This document shows, piece after piece, positions 1 to 10,250 of a DNA stretch of 64,000 bases. A model generated the notes under the pieces. It was given only the letters and a program-made list of their open reading frames with translations. It was not told the origin of the DNA and ran no database searches. A program made the position numbers and the translations under genes. Origin of the DNA: Streptomyces sp. V2I9 (GTDB lineage: Bacteria > Actinomycetota > Actinomycetes > Streptomycetales > Streptomycetaceae); the NCBI RefSeq assembly GCF_030817475.1, contig NZ_JAUSZJ010000002.1:186001-250000 (forward strand), written 5' to 3'. Within the stretch, counting starts at the first letter, position 1, and every line of letters starts with the position of its first letter.

Positions 1-1
1 C

Positions 2-1816
<1,815 letters not shown>

Positions 1817-1997
1817 TCCCACGGGTATGACGGCCGCCGTCCGCCCGTGTGGCGCGATGAGTGGGCGTGCCGGGGCAGCCGGTCACCAATGGCCGGTGGT
1901 GTGGCCTGTCGGCCGGGCGGCACGGGACTGCAGCATGGGGGACGTCCGGCTCGCGGCAGTCCACCCCGTCGCGAGCCTCCTCGACGAAGGGCCCCCG

Positions 1998-3101
1998 ATG
2001 ACACCCCTGCGCCTCACCGTGTTCGGCGCGGCACTCGCGCTCGCCGCTCTGACAGGCACCGGCGCCGCGACCGCATCGGCCGTCGCGTCGCCGGCCGCCG
2101 TCGCCGCGTCCACGGCCGCAGCCGTCCCCCTCTTCACCGACGGCTACGGTCTGACTCTGGTGTCCGAGGACACGGAGGTGCACAGCCCCACCGACTTCAC
2201 CCTCACCGTCACCACGAAGCAGCTCTCCGGGAAGCACAAGATCCGCATCCTCCTTCCCGCCGGATACGACGCCGACCCCGATCGGCGCTGGCCGGTCACC
2301 TACTTCCTGCACGGCGGCGGCGGCAACGTGGACGATGTCGCGGCCGCACCCGCACTGCACTCGGACTCGATGATCACCGTGGTGCCGGACGGCGGGCTGA
2401 AGGGCTGGTACGCGAACTGGCTGATGCAGAACACGGCCGAGGGGGCCGCGAACTGGGAGACCTTCCATCTCACCCAGGTCGTCCCGTTCATCGACGCCCA
2501 TCTCCGGACTCGCACCGACCGGGCCCACCGGGCCGTCGCCGGACTGTCCATGGGCGGCTTCGGCGCCCTTCACTACGCACAGACCCGGCCCGACCTGTTC
2601 GGCCACGCGGCCGCTCTGTCGGGTGGCATCGACTTCGGCAAGTGGGAGATCCGCGGGGCCGTCCTGGCCACCGAGCTGAACCTCTCAGGCGCCTGGTGCG
2701 CGGCGAGCAGCTCGTCCGGATCCGGGGACGGCACCTGCGTCGGCCACGGTCCCTACGTGGACAGCGACGCGATCTTCGGCTCCCCGTACCCGGTCTTCAA
2801 CGCCGACCGGGTGTGGAAGGCGGTCGATCCGGCCGCGCCCGCCAACCTCGCCAAGCTGTCCAACACCGGTGTCACGCTCTACACCGGCAACAACGATCTC
2901 ATCGACGTCCACACCGCGGCAGCCTCCAAGACCGTCCACGACCGCCTGGGCCGGCTCGGCATCCCGAGCCGTCTCGTCGACTACGGAAACGGCGCCTCGC
3001 TGGCCCCGAGCTGCAACGGCGGTCACAACTACGGCTGCTGGGCCCCCGCCTTCGCCGATTACGTCCCGCGCCTCGAAGCCGCCTTCGCCACGGCCGGCTG
3101 A
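1998..3101 (+). CDS. Secreted esterase, antigen 85 / esterase D-like alpha/beta hydrolase
   Basis: A 367-residue protein. The ATG at 1998 is chosen because a gaagg ribosome site precedes it and it opens directly into a Sec-type signal peptide (MTPLRLTVF, then an Ala-rich hydrophobic stretch ending near residue 40). The mature part has the alpha/beta-hydrolase fold: an FLHGGGG oxyanion strand and the nucleophile elbow GLSMGGFG. A C-terminal GGHNYGCW supplies the probable catalytic His. It probably hydrolyses acyl esters outside the cell; the substrate cannot be read from sequence. A similarly secreted serine hydrolase follows, with its own upstream region. Confidence 0.82.
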   Translation: MTPLRLTVFGAALALAALTGTGAATASAVASPAAVAASTAAAVPLFTDGYGLTLVSEDTEVHSPTDFTLTVTTKQLSGKHKIRILLPAGYDADPDRRWPVTYFLHGGGGNVDDVAAAPALHSDSMITVVPDGGLKGWYANWLMQNTAEGAANWETFHLTQVVPFIDAHLRTRTDRAHRAVAGLSMGGFGALHYAQTRPDLFGHAAALSGGIDFGKWEIRGAVLATELNLSGAWCAASSSSGSGDGTCVGHGPYVDSDAIFGSPYPVFNADRVWKAVDPAAPANLAKLSNTGVTLYTGNNDLIDVHTAAASKTVHDRLGRLGIPSRLVDYGNGASLAPSCNGGHNYGCWAPAFADYVPRLEAAFATAG

Positions 3102-3344
3102 TCGCCCCGCACCGAGCCGCGGCGGGGCGGGGCGGGGGCTGTGGCAGCCGCAGATCAGGCACTCGCCCTGGCCCGGTCTCCCCCGGCGGCCGACCGCGAA
3201 TCGTTCCAACGGCACCCCAAGCCAGTCCTACGAGCCCTGCGACCGGGCGCGGCTTCCGGAGCGTCACCGTCCGGCGGAGCCGCGACCGGCATCCGGGCCG
3301 CCCCGAGCGGGGCAGCCCATCCTTCCCAGACCGAGGAGAACAGA

Positions 3345-4472
3345 GTGAAGCTCAGCAGCAGGCGGCTCCCGGCCGTCATAGGCGCGGCGGCGGCGATCGT
3401 CATGATGGCGACGGCCACGGCACACGCCGCCCCGAATGACGAGCACCCCGCCACGCGCACGGCGCTGAAGGCGTTCCAGTCCGTCGCGGGCCCCGGCGCG
3501 GCGGTGTACGCCGGCGACAACACCGGCGCATGGACACTGTCCGCCGGCACCGGCACGATCAACACCACCAAGCCGATCCAGGCCGACGAGCATTTCCGCA
3601 TCGGCAGTCAGACCAAGACGTTCACCGCGGCGACCGTCCTGCAACTGGTCGACGAAGGAAAGGTCGCTCTCGACACGAGCATCGACACCTACCTGCCGGG
3701 CACCGTCAACGGCAACGGATATGACGGCACCCGCATCACCGTGAGGCACCTGCTCCAGCAGACCAGTGGAATCGCGGGGTACGACCCGCTGGTCTCCTTC
3801 GCCCTGGTCGAACCGAACGGCACGTACAACACAGCCACCCTCGTGAGGGAAGGTCTGAAGCGGGCACCGGTCTCCGCGCCGGGCGCCGGATGGACGTACT
3901 CGAACACGAACTACCTGATCCTCGGCATGCTCATCGAGAAGGTGACGGGCCTGCCGGTCCACGAGGCCGTCACGCGCCGGATCATCGAACCCCTCGGGCT
4001 GGACCGCACCGTCTTCCCCGCCCCCGGCGACCGTGCCCTGCCCTCCCCGGCCGTGCCCGGCTACCACGGTGCCCGGGTCGGCACGTTCTACTTCTGGAGC
4101 CTGGCCTTCTCCTACGATCCGTCCATCTTCAGCGCCTCCGGAGCGATGGTCTCCACGATGGAGGACCTCAGCTCCTTCTACTCGGCGCTGACCGCCGGCA
4201 AGGTCGTGTCGCCGGCGTCGCTGGCGGAGATCGAGAAGGTGCGGGACCTCGGAGGCGGCGGCTACGGCCTGGGCATCCTCAAGATGAACCTGTCGTGCGG
4301 TGGCGAGGCGTGGGGACACAACGGCGGGGTCCCCGGCTACCTCACCCAGACCATGGTCACCAAGGACGGTCGGCACGCGTCCGCGATGTCCAACGCCTAC
4401 CTCCTCGGCACCACGTCCACCGCGAAGCTGGCTGCGCTGGTGGACACGGCCCTGTGTGAGAACCGGGGCTAG
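3345..4472 (+). CDS. Secreted serine hydrolase, class C beta-lactamase / DD-carboxypeptidase family
   Basis: The GTG at 3345 follows gaggag and opens an export signal ending near AHAAPND; the product is 375 residues. Penicillin-binding-type motifs are in order: the SxxK nucleophile in GSQTKTF, YxN in YSNTNY, and a third-motif HNGG in WGHNGGVPGY. It most resembles D-Ala-D-Ala carboxypeptidases and esterases of the class C fold rather than a true beta-lactamase, though sequence alone does not settle this. It likely acts outside the membrane on peptidoglycan peptides or esters. A strong hairpin terminator lies about 50 bp after the stop. Confidence 0.85.
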   Translation: MKLSSRRLPAVIGAAAAIVMMATATAHAAPNDEHPATRTALKAFQSVAGPGAAVYAGDNTGAWTLSAGTGTINTTKPIQADEHFRIGSQTKTFTAATVLQLVDEGKVALDTSIDTYLPGTVNGNGYDGTRITVRHLLQQTSGIAGYDPLVSFALVEPNGTYNTATLVREGLKRAPVSAPGAGWTYSNTNYLILGMLIEKVTGLPVHEAVTRRIIEPLGLDRTVFPAPGDRALPSPAVPGYHGARVGTFYFWSLAFSYDPSIFSASGAMVSTMEDLSSFYSALTAGKVVSPASLAEIEKVRDLGGGGYGLGILKMNLSCGGEAWGHNGGVPGYLTQTMVTKDGRHASAMSNAYLLGTTSTAKLAALVDTALCENRG

Positions 4473-4519
4473 AAGGCCGATTCCCGGGGACCGGCCGGCC
4501 ACTCGGCCGTCGCGACAAG

Positions 4520-4558
4520 GGAGCCCGACGCCGCTGTCCGCTTGCGGCGTCGGGCTCC
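4520..4558 (+). terminator. Rho-independent-type hairpin after the serine hydrolase gene
   Basis: Perfect 15-bp arms at 4520-4534 and 4544-4558 with a 9-nt loop, 47 bp after the stop codon. The right arm is followed by tt but no long T run, as is common in Streptomyces. Confidence 0.8.
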
Positions 4559-4690
4559 TTCGCGACCGCCCCCGGGTACACACCGACGACGAAGGGAAAC
4601 GTTCGTGCGGCAGACGAGAAGCGTGGGGCGGGCAACCGCCGGATCGCGTGCAGTGCGGTGATGGGCCGCTTGAAGAGCTTTTAGGGATCC

Positions 4691-4834
4691 GGTCGGCGGG
4701 CCGCTCATCACGGCGATGTCCGCGTGGCAGACGCCCGCCACCGTGACCTTCAGCAGGACCGGGCCGGGCTCGGGGTCCGGGACGGTGACCCTCTCGGGAG
4801 CGGCTCCGACCGCTCGGTACTGGAGGGCCTTCAT
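4691..4834 (-). pseudogene. Remnant of a zinc alcohol dehydrogenase (N-terminal ~48 residues only)
   Basis: The first 48 codons match the start of Zn-dependent medium-chain alcohol dehydrogenases: MKALQYR, a GPVLLKV strand, and GVCHADIAVMS, which holds the first zinc-ligand Cys. After that the similarity stops abruptly and the frame runs on as unrelated low-complexity sequence, so the GHE motif and the nucleotide-binding domain are missing. A 3' truncation is inferred. The upstream neighbour on the same strand is also a fragment, so this was probably the second gene of a small oxidoreductase operon. Confidence 0.75.
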
Positions 4835-4920
4835 GGGGACTCCTCGCTCTTTCCCTGCTCTTTCCCTCGCGTGATTCCTTCGTCGCCCCCCTCTCCCCCG
4901 CGCGCCACTCGGGGCCCCGG

Positions 4921-5034
4921 TCAGGGGGCCGAGTAGCCGCCGTCCACCAGGTGGTAGCTGCCGTGGATGAGGGAAGCCCGGTCGGAGAGCAGGAAGGCGG
5001 CCGGTTCGGCGACCTCCTCGGCCGTCTCGGCCGA
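4921..5034 (-). pseudogene. Remnant of a short-chain dehydrogenase/reductase (C-terminal ~37 residues)
   Basis: The last 37 codons read like the C-terminus of classical SDR enzymes: ETAEEVAEPAAFLLSD, then a glycine-containing turn and VDGGYSAP before the stop. Upstream, the frame becomes arginine-rich sequence with no Rossmann fold, no TGxxxGxG and no YxxxK, so the 5' part is deleted. The break lies about 70 bp from the stop of the acetyltransferase gene. With the dehydrogenase fragment just downstream, it marks a decayed operon. Confidence 0.75.
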
Positions 5035-5107
5035 CGCGTTGCTTCGCGCTTCCGGCGGGCGGCCACCCGTACGACGGGGCCCGGCGCCCGGCCCCGCGGA
5101 GGGCCGG

Positions 5108-5884
5108 TCAGCGCGGCGGCGTGCGGGTCCCGTCCGCCGCCGGGAGGGTGGCGGGAACGAGCGCGGAGAGGAATTCCGTACGCCGGCGGAGCCGGAAGCC
5201 CAGCGACTCGTAGAGCCGGACGGCTCCGGTGTTCGAGGCGGCCGCGTGCAGGAACGGCGTCTCGCCGCGCTCCCGGATGCCGTGCGCGACCGCCCGGACG
5301 AGGCGGCTCGCCAGCCCCAGTCCCCGTACGGACTCGTCGGTGCAGACGCCGCTGATCTCCGTCCAGCCCGGCGGGTGCAGCCGCTCCCCCGCCATCGCCA
5401 CCAGGACGCCGCCGCGACGGACGCCCAGGTACGTGCCCAGCTCGACGGTGCGGGGAAGGAAGGGGCCGGGGCGGGTGCGGGACACCAGCTCCAGCATCTC
5501 CGGCACGTCCCGTGGCCCGAGGCGGACAGCCTCCGGATCGGGTGCGGCGTCCACCGATACGTCGACGAGCTGGACGCCTTCGGCCCGGAAGGCGATCTCC
5601 CAGTCCGGCGGCGGTGCTTCCTGGAACGCGGCCAGGGCGACGGGGGTCCCCGGACCGGCGAGCGCCGCGACATCGGCCCAGTCCGGGGCCTGCGGGGTGT
5701 CGGGGAGCGCGACCCAGGAGGCGATGTCGGGGGGATAGCGCAGGATCAGCCCCCGGCGCTCGGCGAAGTGGGCATGCGGACCGGTCAGGGAGGACCTGAC
5801 CGGGTTGTCCAGCGGGTGGAGCGGGGGGTGGGCAACGGCCGGAGGTGGTGCGTCGGCCAGGGTCCGGGTGTCGTTACGGGACAT
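5108..5884 (-). CDS. GNAT-family N-acetyltransferase
   Basis: The start is the ATG at 5884, preceded by gaggaag at good spacing; the product is 258 residues. The C-terminal half is a GNAT fold: GVCTDESVRGLGLASRLV carries the acetyl-CoA pyrophosphate-binding RGxGxA/S loop, and GAVRLYESLGFRLRRR is the usual beta6/7 end of the domain. The N-terminal ~110 residues form an extra domain seen in FR47-like members. The acceptor is unknown. The gene is transcribed away from the sigma factor gene, and its 3' end abuts the decayed dehydrogenase region. Confidence 0.85.
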   Translation of the reverse strand: MSRNDTRTLADAPPPAVAHPPLHPLDNPVRSSLTGPHAHFAERRGLILRYPPDIASWVALPDTPQAPDWADVAALAGPGTPVALAAFQEAPPPDWEIAFRAEGVQLVDVSVDAAPDPEAVRLGPRDVPEMLELVSRTRPGPFLPRTVELGTYLGVRRGGVLVAMAGERLHPPGWTEISGVCTDESVRGLGLASRLVRAVAHGIRERGETPFLHAAASNTGAVRLYESLGFRLRRRTEFLSALVPATLPAADGTRTPPR

Positions 5885-6449
5885 GGTCTTCCTCGTTCCG
5901 TCCAGCGCGCGATTCTCGGCAGAGGGTGCCCGGCGGTCGAAGCGGCGCACCCGTCGGCGGCGGAAAGCCTCGTGGCGGTGCGGATATTCCACGGGGCGCG
6001 TCTGTTCATCACGCCGTAACCACCGGAGCCCGGCCACCCGGCCGCCGGGCACCGGCCACCCGCTCCCGGTGCCGCGGGAGCGAGCGGTCAATTCGACTCA
6101 TCCCTAGGCCGATACGCGCCGCTCCACCCCCAACCGCCGCCCGGCTGTGGCACTCTGGTGGCGACCGCCCCACCGGGCTCCCCCGTACCGGTGGGGCGGT
6201 TCTCCGCACCCCTCGAGCGCTGCGGCGCTCCGCCGGGGTCCTGTCGCGGCCCCTCCCGGAGCTTCGGCCTCCCTTCCCCCGCGGCTCTCCCCCGCCCCTC
6301 CCATGACGCCCTCTCAGCGGCGAACGGGTCCTCCTCACGGCCGACTCGCACCGCGCCGGCAGATCAACTCGTTCTCGCACGCATGAGAGTCATGGCCCCG
6401 GGCAGGCGAACAACCCTGAAGACCTTCGAACCAGGGAGCGTGAAGCGAC
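5885..6449. other. Divergent intergenic region with a hairpin, no gene seen
   Basis: This 565-bp stretch lies between the leftward acetyltransferase and the rightward sigma factor genes. No convincing coding sequence was seen; open frames here are arginine/proline-rich. A perfect 13-bp stem (6164-6176 with 6188-6200, 11-nt loop) sits in the middle and could be a terminator of an unseen transcript or a leader structure. The promoters of both genes must lie here, but I could not assign boxes. Confidence 0.5.
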
Positions 6450-7340
6450 ATGACCGTGCAGACCTCGCAGACCGCACAGTCCGTGCGGACGGCCGGTACG
6501 GGGGGCGTGGGGTCCACCGAGGACCTTCCCTGGATCGAGGACGCCGGCAAGATCGCCCCGATGGACGCGCGCCGCCTCTCGCGCCTCTTCTTCGACCGGC
6601 TCCAGGTCCTGGAGGAGGGCACGCACGAGTACCAGTACGCGCGCAACACCCTCATCGAGATGAACCTGTCCCTGGTCCGGTTCGCCGCCAACCGCTTCCG
6701 CAACCGCGGCAGCGGCGACATGGAGGACATCGTCCAGGTCGGCACCATCGGGCTCATCAAGGCGATCGACCGCTTCGACCTCTCACGGGAGGTCGAGTTC
6801 ACCTCGTTCGCCGTGCCGTACATCGTCGGGGAGATCAAGCGGTTCTTCCGCGACACGAGCTGGGCGGTGCACGTGCCGCGACGGCTCCAGGAACTGCGGG
6901 TCGATCTCGCCAAGGCGAAGGAGGCGCTGGCGGCCGAGCTCGACCGGGACCCCACGGTGCGGGAACTGGCGGAAGCCCTGGGGATCGAGGAGTCCGAGGT
7001 CACCGAGGGGATCGTCGCTTCCAACGGCTACACGGCGGGATCCCTGGACATGCCGACCGACACCGCGGAGAACGGGACCGGCCAGAGCGCCGCGCGGACC
7101 TTCGCCGATGTGCTGGGCAGCCCCGACCCGGCCATGGAGACCGTGGAGAACCTCCACGCCCTCGCGCCCCTGCTGGACGAACTGGACGAGCGGGAGCGCC
7201 GGATCATCGACATGCGCTTCGGCCAGGAGATGACCCAGGCGCAGATCGGCGCGGAGCTGGGCATCTCGCAGATGCACGTGTCCCGGCTGCTGAGCCGGAT
7301 GCTCGGCAAGCTGCGGAACGGGATGCTCGTCCAGGAGTGA
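6450..7340 (+). CDS. RNA polymerase sigma factor, SigB/SigF/SigG (group 3) family
   Basis: A 296-residue sigma-70-type factor. Region 2 is clear: YARNTLIEMNLSLVRFAANRF, then DIVQVGTIGLIKAIDRFD and FTSFAVPYIVGEIKRFFRD. Region 3 holds VPRRLQEL and the ELAEALGI helix. Region 4 ends with MTQAQIGAELGISQMHVSRLLSRML, the -35-binding helix-turn-helix. Family members direct osmotic, oxidative or sporulation responses and are held by RsbW-like anti-sigma kinases. No anti-sigma gene adjoins it, although several HATPase and STAS genes occur elsewhere in the window. The ATG follows gggagcgtgaag. A 14-bp stem terminator lies downstream. Confidence 0.92.
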   Translation: MTVQTSQTAQSVRTAGTGGVGSTEDLPWIEDAGKIAPMDARRLSRLFFDRLQVLEEGTHEYQYARNTLIEMNLSLVRFAANRFRNRGSGDMEDIVQVGTIGLIKAIDRFDLSREVEFTSFAVPYIVGEIKRFFRDTSWAVHVPRRLQELRVDLAKAKEALAAELDRDPTVRELAEALGIEESEVTEGIVASNGYTAGSLDMPTDTAENGTGQSAARTFADVLGSPDPAMETVENLHALAPLLDELDERERRIIDMRFGQEMTQAQIGAELGISQMHVSRLLSRMLGKLRNGMLVQE

Positions 7341-7408
7341 CCCGCACCGCGCACCACCCGCCGGACGGCCGGTGACGGGGGGCGCGCTGCGGCGGTGAGC
7401 GGACGGGA

Positions 7409-7442
7409 GGCGGGAGGCGGCGAGGACGCGCCGCCTCCCGCC
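7409..7442 (+). terminator. Hairpin terminator after the sigma factor gene
   Basis: Perfect 14-bp arms at 7409-7422 and 7429-7442 with a 6-nt loop, about 70 bp past the stop codon. Confidence 0.75.
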
Positions 7443-7632
7443 GCCGTGCGGTGGGAGCGCCGAGGGGGACGTGGCCGTCGCCGGACGAGTGCTGCGCCCA
7501 CATTGCCGTCGTGTTGCGGGAAGTGACGGGCCGTTGCGGGTTCGTGGCCGGACGGGCGAGACACTTCCCCGGCTGGGGAACAGCGGCCTACGTTCCGTAC
7601 TCAGTCCGTCACCGCCCCGTGCGAGGAACCAC

Positions 7633-8994
7633 ATGAGCCAGCCCCTCGACTCCGTCACCGCAGGCCACACCCCCGAGGACCAGGACCGCCCGATCCCCGG
7701 CCCCGCCTGGTCGTTCGAGACCAGGCAGATCCACTCGGGCGCCGTCCCCGACCCGGCGACCGGCGCCCGCGCGGTGCCGATCTACCAGTCGACGTCCTTC
7801 GTCTTCCGCGATACGCAGCACGCGGCCGACGTGTTCTCGCTGGCCGCGCCGGGCAACATCTACACCCGCATCCACAACCCCACCCAGGACGTTCTGGAGC
7901 AGCGCATCGCCGCGCTGGAGGGCGGGGTGGCGGCCGTCGCGCTGGCCTCGGGGCAGGCCGCCGAGACCCTGGCGATCCTGACGCTGGCCGGGGCCGGGGA
8001 CCACATCGTCTCCTCCCCGTCGCTCTACGGCGGGACGTACAACCTCTTCCGGCACACGCTCCCGCGCTTCGGCGTCGAGGTGACGTTCGTCGAGGACCCC
8101 GAGGACCTGGCGGCGTGGCGGGCGGCGGTCCGCCCCGACACGAAGGCGTTCTTCGCCGAGACGCTCGGCAACCCGCGCGGTGACGTGCTGGACGTCCGGG
8201 CCGTCGCCGACACCGCGCACGAGGCCGGGGTTCCGCTCATCGTCGACAACACCGTGCCGACCCCCTTCCTGCTGCGGCCGATCGAGCACGGCGCGGACGT
8301 CGTGGTCCACTCCGCGACCAAGTTCCTCGGCGGCCACGGCACGACGATCGGCGGGGTGGTCGTGGACGCCGGCACGTTCGACTTCGGGGCGCATCCCGAG
8401 CGCTTCCCCGAGTTCCACGAGCCCGATCCGAGCTACCACGGGCTGCGTTACTGGCCCGACCTCGGCCCGAGCGCGTTCGCCGTGAAGCTCCGGGTGCAGT
8501 TGCTGCGCGACCTGGGGCCCGCCCTCTCACCGCATTCCGCGTTCCTGCTGCTCCAGGGCGTCGAGACGCTGAGCCTGCGGCTGGAGCGGCACACCTCCAA
8601 TGCGCTGGAGCTGGCGCGCTGGCTGGAGCGGCGCGACGAGGTGGCGGCCGTGCACTACGCGGGGCTGGAGTCGAACCGCTGGTACGAGGCCGGGCAGCGC
8701 TATCTGCCGCGTGGGGCCGGGGCCGTGCTGGCCTTCGAGCTGACGGGCGGGGCCGAGGCGGGCCGGCGGTTCGTGGACGCCGTCGAGCTGTTCAGCCACC
8801 TCGCCAACATCGGGGACGTACGGAGCCTGATCATCCATCCGGCCTCCACCACGCACAGCCAGCTCACCGAGGAGCAGCTGATCGCCACCGGCGCCACCCC
8901 CGGCCTGGTGCGGCTGTCGGTGGGGCTGGAGAACGTGGACGATCTCAAGGCCGACCTGGAGGCGGGCTTCCGGGCGGCGAAGGCGGCGTCCTGA
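7633..8994 (+). CDS. metY: O-acetylhomoserine sulfhydrylase (aminocarboxypropyltransferase)
   Basis: A 453-residue PLP enzyme of the Cys/Met-metabolism family. It joins O-acetylhomoserine with sulfide to give homocysteine, the direct-sulfhydrylation route to methionine. Visible signatures are the [15 protein letters not shown] cofactor-binding segment, an ALASGQAAE turn, the [14 protein letters not shown] strand, and [13 protein letters not shown], which holds the Schiff-base lysine. The length fits MetY rather than the shorter cystathionine gamma-synthase. The ATG at 7633 follows gcgagga. The homoserine acetyltransferase gene that makes its substrate follows about 90 bp downstream. The leader contains a short ttcccc/ggggaa palindrome at 7565-7580 of unknown role. 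Confidence 0.92.
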   Translation: MSQPLDSVTAGHTPEDQDRPIPGPAWSFETRQIHSGAVPDPATGARAVPIYQSTSFVFRDTQHAADVFSLAAPGNIYTRIHNPTQDVLEQRIAALEGGVAAVALASGQAAETLAILTLAGAGDHIVSSPSLYGGTYNLFRHTLPRFGVEVTFVEDPEDLAAWRAAVRPDTKAFFAETLGNPRGDVLDVRAVADTAHEAGVPLIVDNTVPTPFLLRPIEHGADVVVHSATKFLGGHGTTIGGVVVDAGTFDFGAHPERFPEFHEPDPSYHGLRYWPDLGPSAFAVKLRVQLLRDLGPALSPHSAFLLLQGVETLSLRLERHTSNALELARWLERRDEVAAVHYAGLESNRWYEAGQRYLPRGAGAVLAFELTGGAEAGRRFVDAVELFSHLANIGDVRSLIIHPASTTHSQLTEEQLIATGATPGLVRLSVGLENVDDLKADLEAGFRAAKAAS

Positions 8995-9083
8995 ACCGTC
9001 TGCCCCCGCACCGCACGCTCCCTCTCCCGCCTGCCTCCGGCGGCCGGCGGGAAGGGGATCCGCCCGGTCGTCGCCGCTGGGCG

Positions 9084-10250
9084 GTGATCGGGGACCCGCT
9101 GCCCCTGGAGTCCGGCGCCCGGCTTCCGGGGGTGTGCCTGGCGTACGAGACCTGGGGGCGGCGGGCCGTGGACGGATCGAACGCCGTGCTGCTGCTGCAC
9201 GCGCTGACGGGCGACAGCCACGCGGCCGGTCCCGCCGGTCCGGGCCATCCGACGCCCGGCTGGTGGGACGCGCTCGTCGGTCCGGGCCGGGCGCTCGACA
9301 CCGACCGGTGGTACGTCGTCGCGCCCAATGTCCTGGGCGGCTGCCAGGGCAGTACCGGCCCCTCCTCCCCCGGCCCCGACGGCGTGCCGTGGGGGTCCCG
9401 GTTCCCGTATCTGAGCGTGCGGGACCAGGTGGCGGCGGAGGCGGCGCTCGCCGATGTGCTGGGCATCGACCGGTGGGCGGCCGTTGTCGGCGGCTCGATG
9501 GGAGGCATGCGGGCCCTGGAGTGGGCGGTGAGCAGGCCCGGGCGCACCGGTGCGCTGCTCGTGCTCGCCGCCCCGGCGGCCGCGTCCGCCGAGCAGATCG
9601 CGTGGGGTTCGGTACAGGTCGGCGCGATCCGCTCGGACCCGCGCTGGCGGGGCGGCGACTACCACCGGGCGGCCCCGGGCGACGGCCCGCACCGGGGCCT
9701 GGGCCAGGCCCGCCGCATCGCCCACATCACCTACCGGAGCGAACCCGAACTGGCCGCCCGCTTCGGCCGGGAGGCGCAACCCGGCGAGGAACCGCCGCGC
9801 GGCGGCCGCTACCGGGTGGAGTCCTACCTCGACCACCACGCGGACAAGCTGGTGCGCCGGTTCGACGCCGGGAGCTATGTGGCACTCACCGAGGCGATGA
9901 ACGGGCACGACGTCGGCCGGGGCCGGGGCGGGATCGCCCGCGCCCTGCGCCGGGCGGAGCTGCCCGCCCTGGTGGCCGGGGTCGACTCGGACCGGCTGTA
10001 CCCACCGGCGCAACAGGAGCGCCTGGCCGCGCTGCTGCCGGGGGCCGACGGTGCGCACACCATCGCCTCGCCCTGCGGGCACGACGGGTTCCTCGTCGAG
10101 ACGGAGCAGGTGGGCGCGCTCGTACGCGAGTTGCTCGCGCGGACGGGCCTGCCGCGGCAGGCCCCACCAGTTCCCACCGCTCCCTCGTCGCCCTCTTCCT
10201 CCCACCCGAACCACGCGTTTCCCCATCTGACCCACGAGGAGCTTCCATGA
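9084..10250 (+). CDS. metX: Homoserine O-acetyltransferase
   Basis: An alpha/beta-hydrolase-fold acyltransferase, 388 residues, that activates homoserine with acetyl-CoA for MetY. Family features: LLLHALTGDSH, the ANVLGGCQGSTGP block, the nucleophile elbow GGSMGGMRALEW, an acidic residue in AGVDSDRLYPP and the catalytic His in SPCGHDGFLVE. The start is the GTG at 9084, the first in-frame start codon; homologues often have a slightly longer N-terminus, so the true start is not certain. Its TGA overlaps the ATG of the next gene (ATGA), which indicates translational coupling to the molybdenum enzyme. Confidence 0.92.
   Translation: MIGDPLPLESGARLPGVCLAYETWGRRAVDGSNAVLLLHALTGDSHAAGPAGPGHPTPGWWDALVGPGRALDTDRWYVVAPNVLGGCQGSTGPSSPGPDGVPWGSRFPYLSVRDQVAAEAALADVLGIDRWAAVVGGSMGGMRALEWAVSRPGRTGALLVLAAPAAASAEQIAWGSVQVGAIRSDPRWRGGDYHRAAPGDGPHRGLGQARRIAHITYRSEPELAARFGREAQPGEEPPRGGRYRVESYLDHHADKLVRRFDAGSYVALTEAMNGHDVGRGRGGIARALRRAELPALVAGVDSDRLYPPAQQERLAALLPGADGAHTIASPCGHDGFLVETEQVGALVRELLARTGLPRQAPPVPTAPSSPSSSHPNHAFPHLTHEELP

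Noticed and set aside
7443..7632. Possible SAM-type riboswitch before metY
   Set aside because: Only one short palindrome is visible; none of the conserved SAM-I or SAM-II core elements could be matched.
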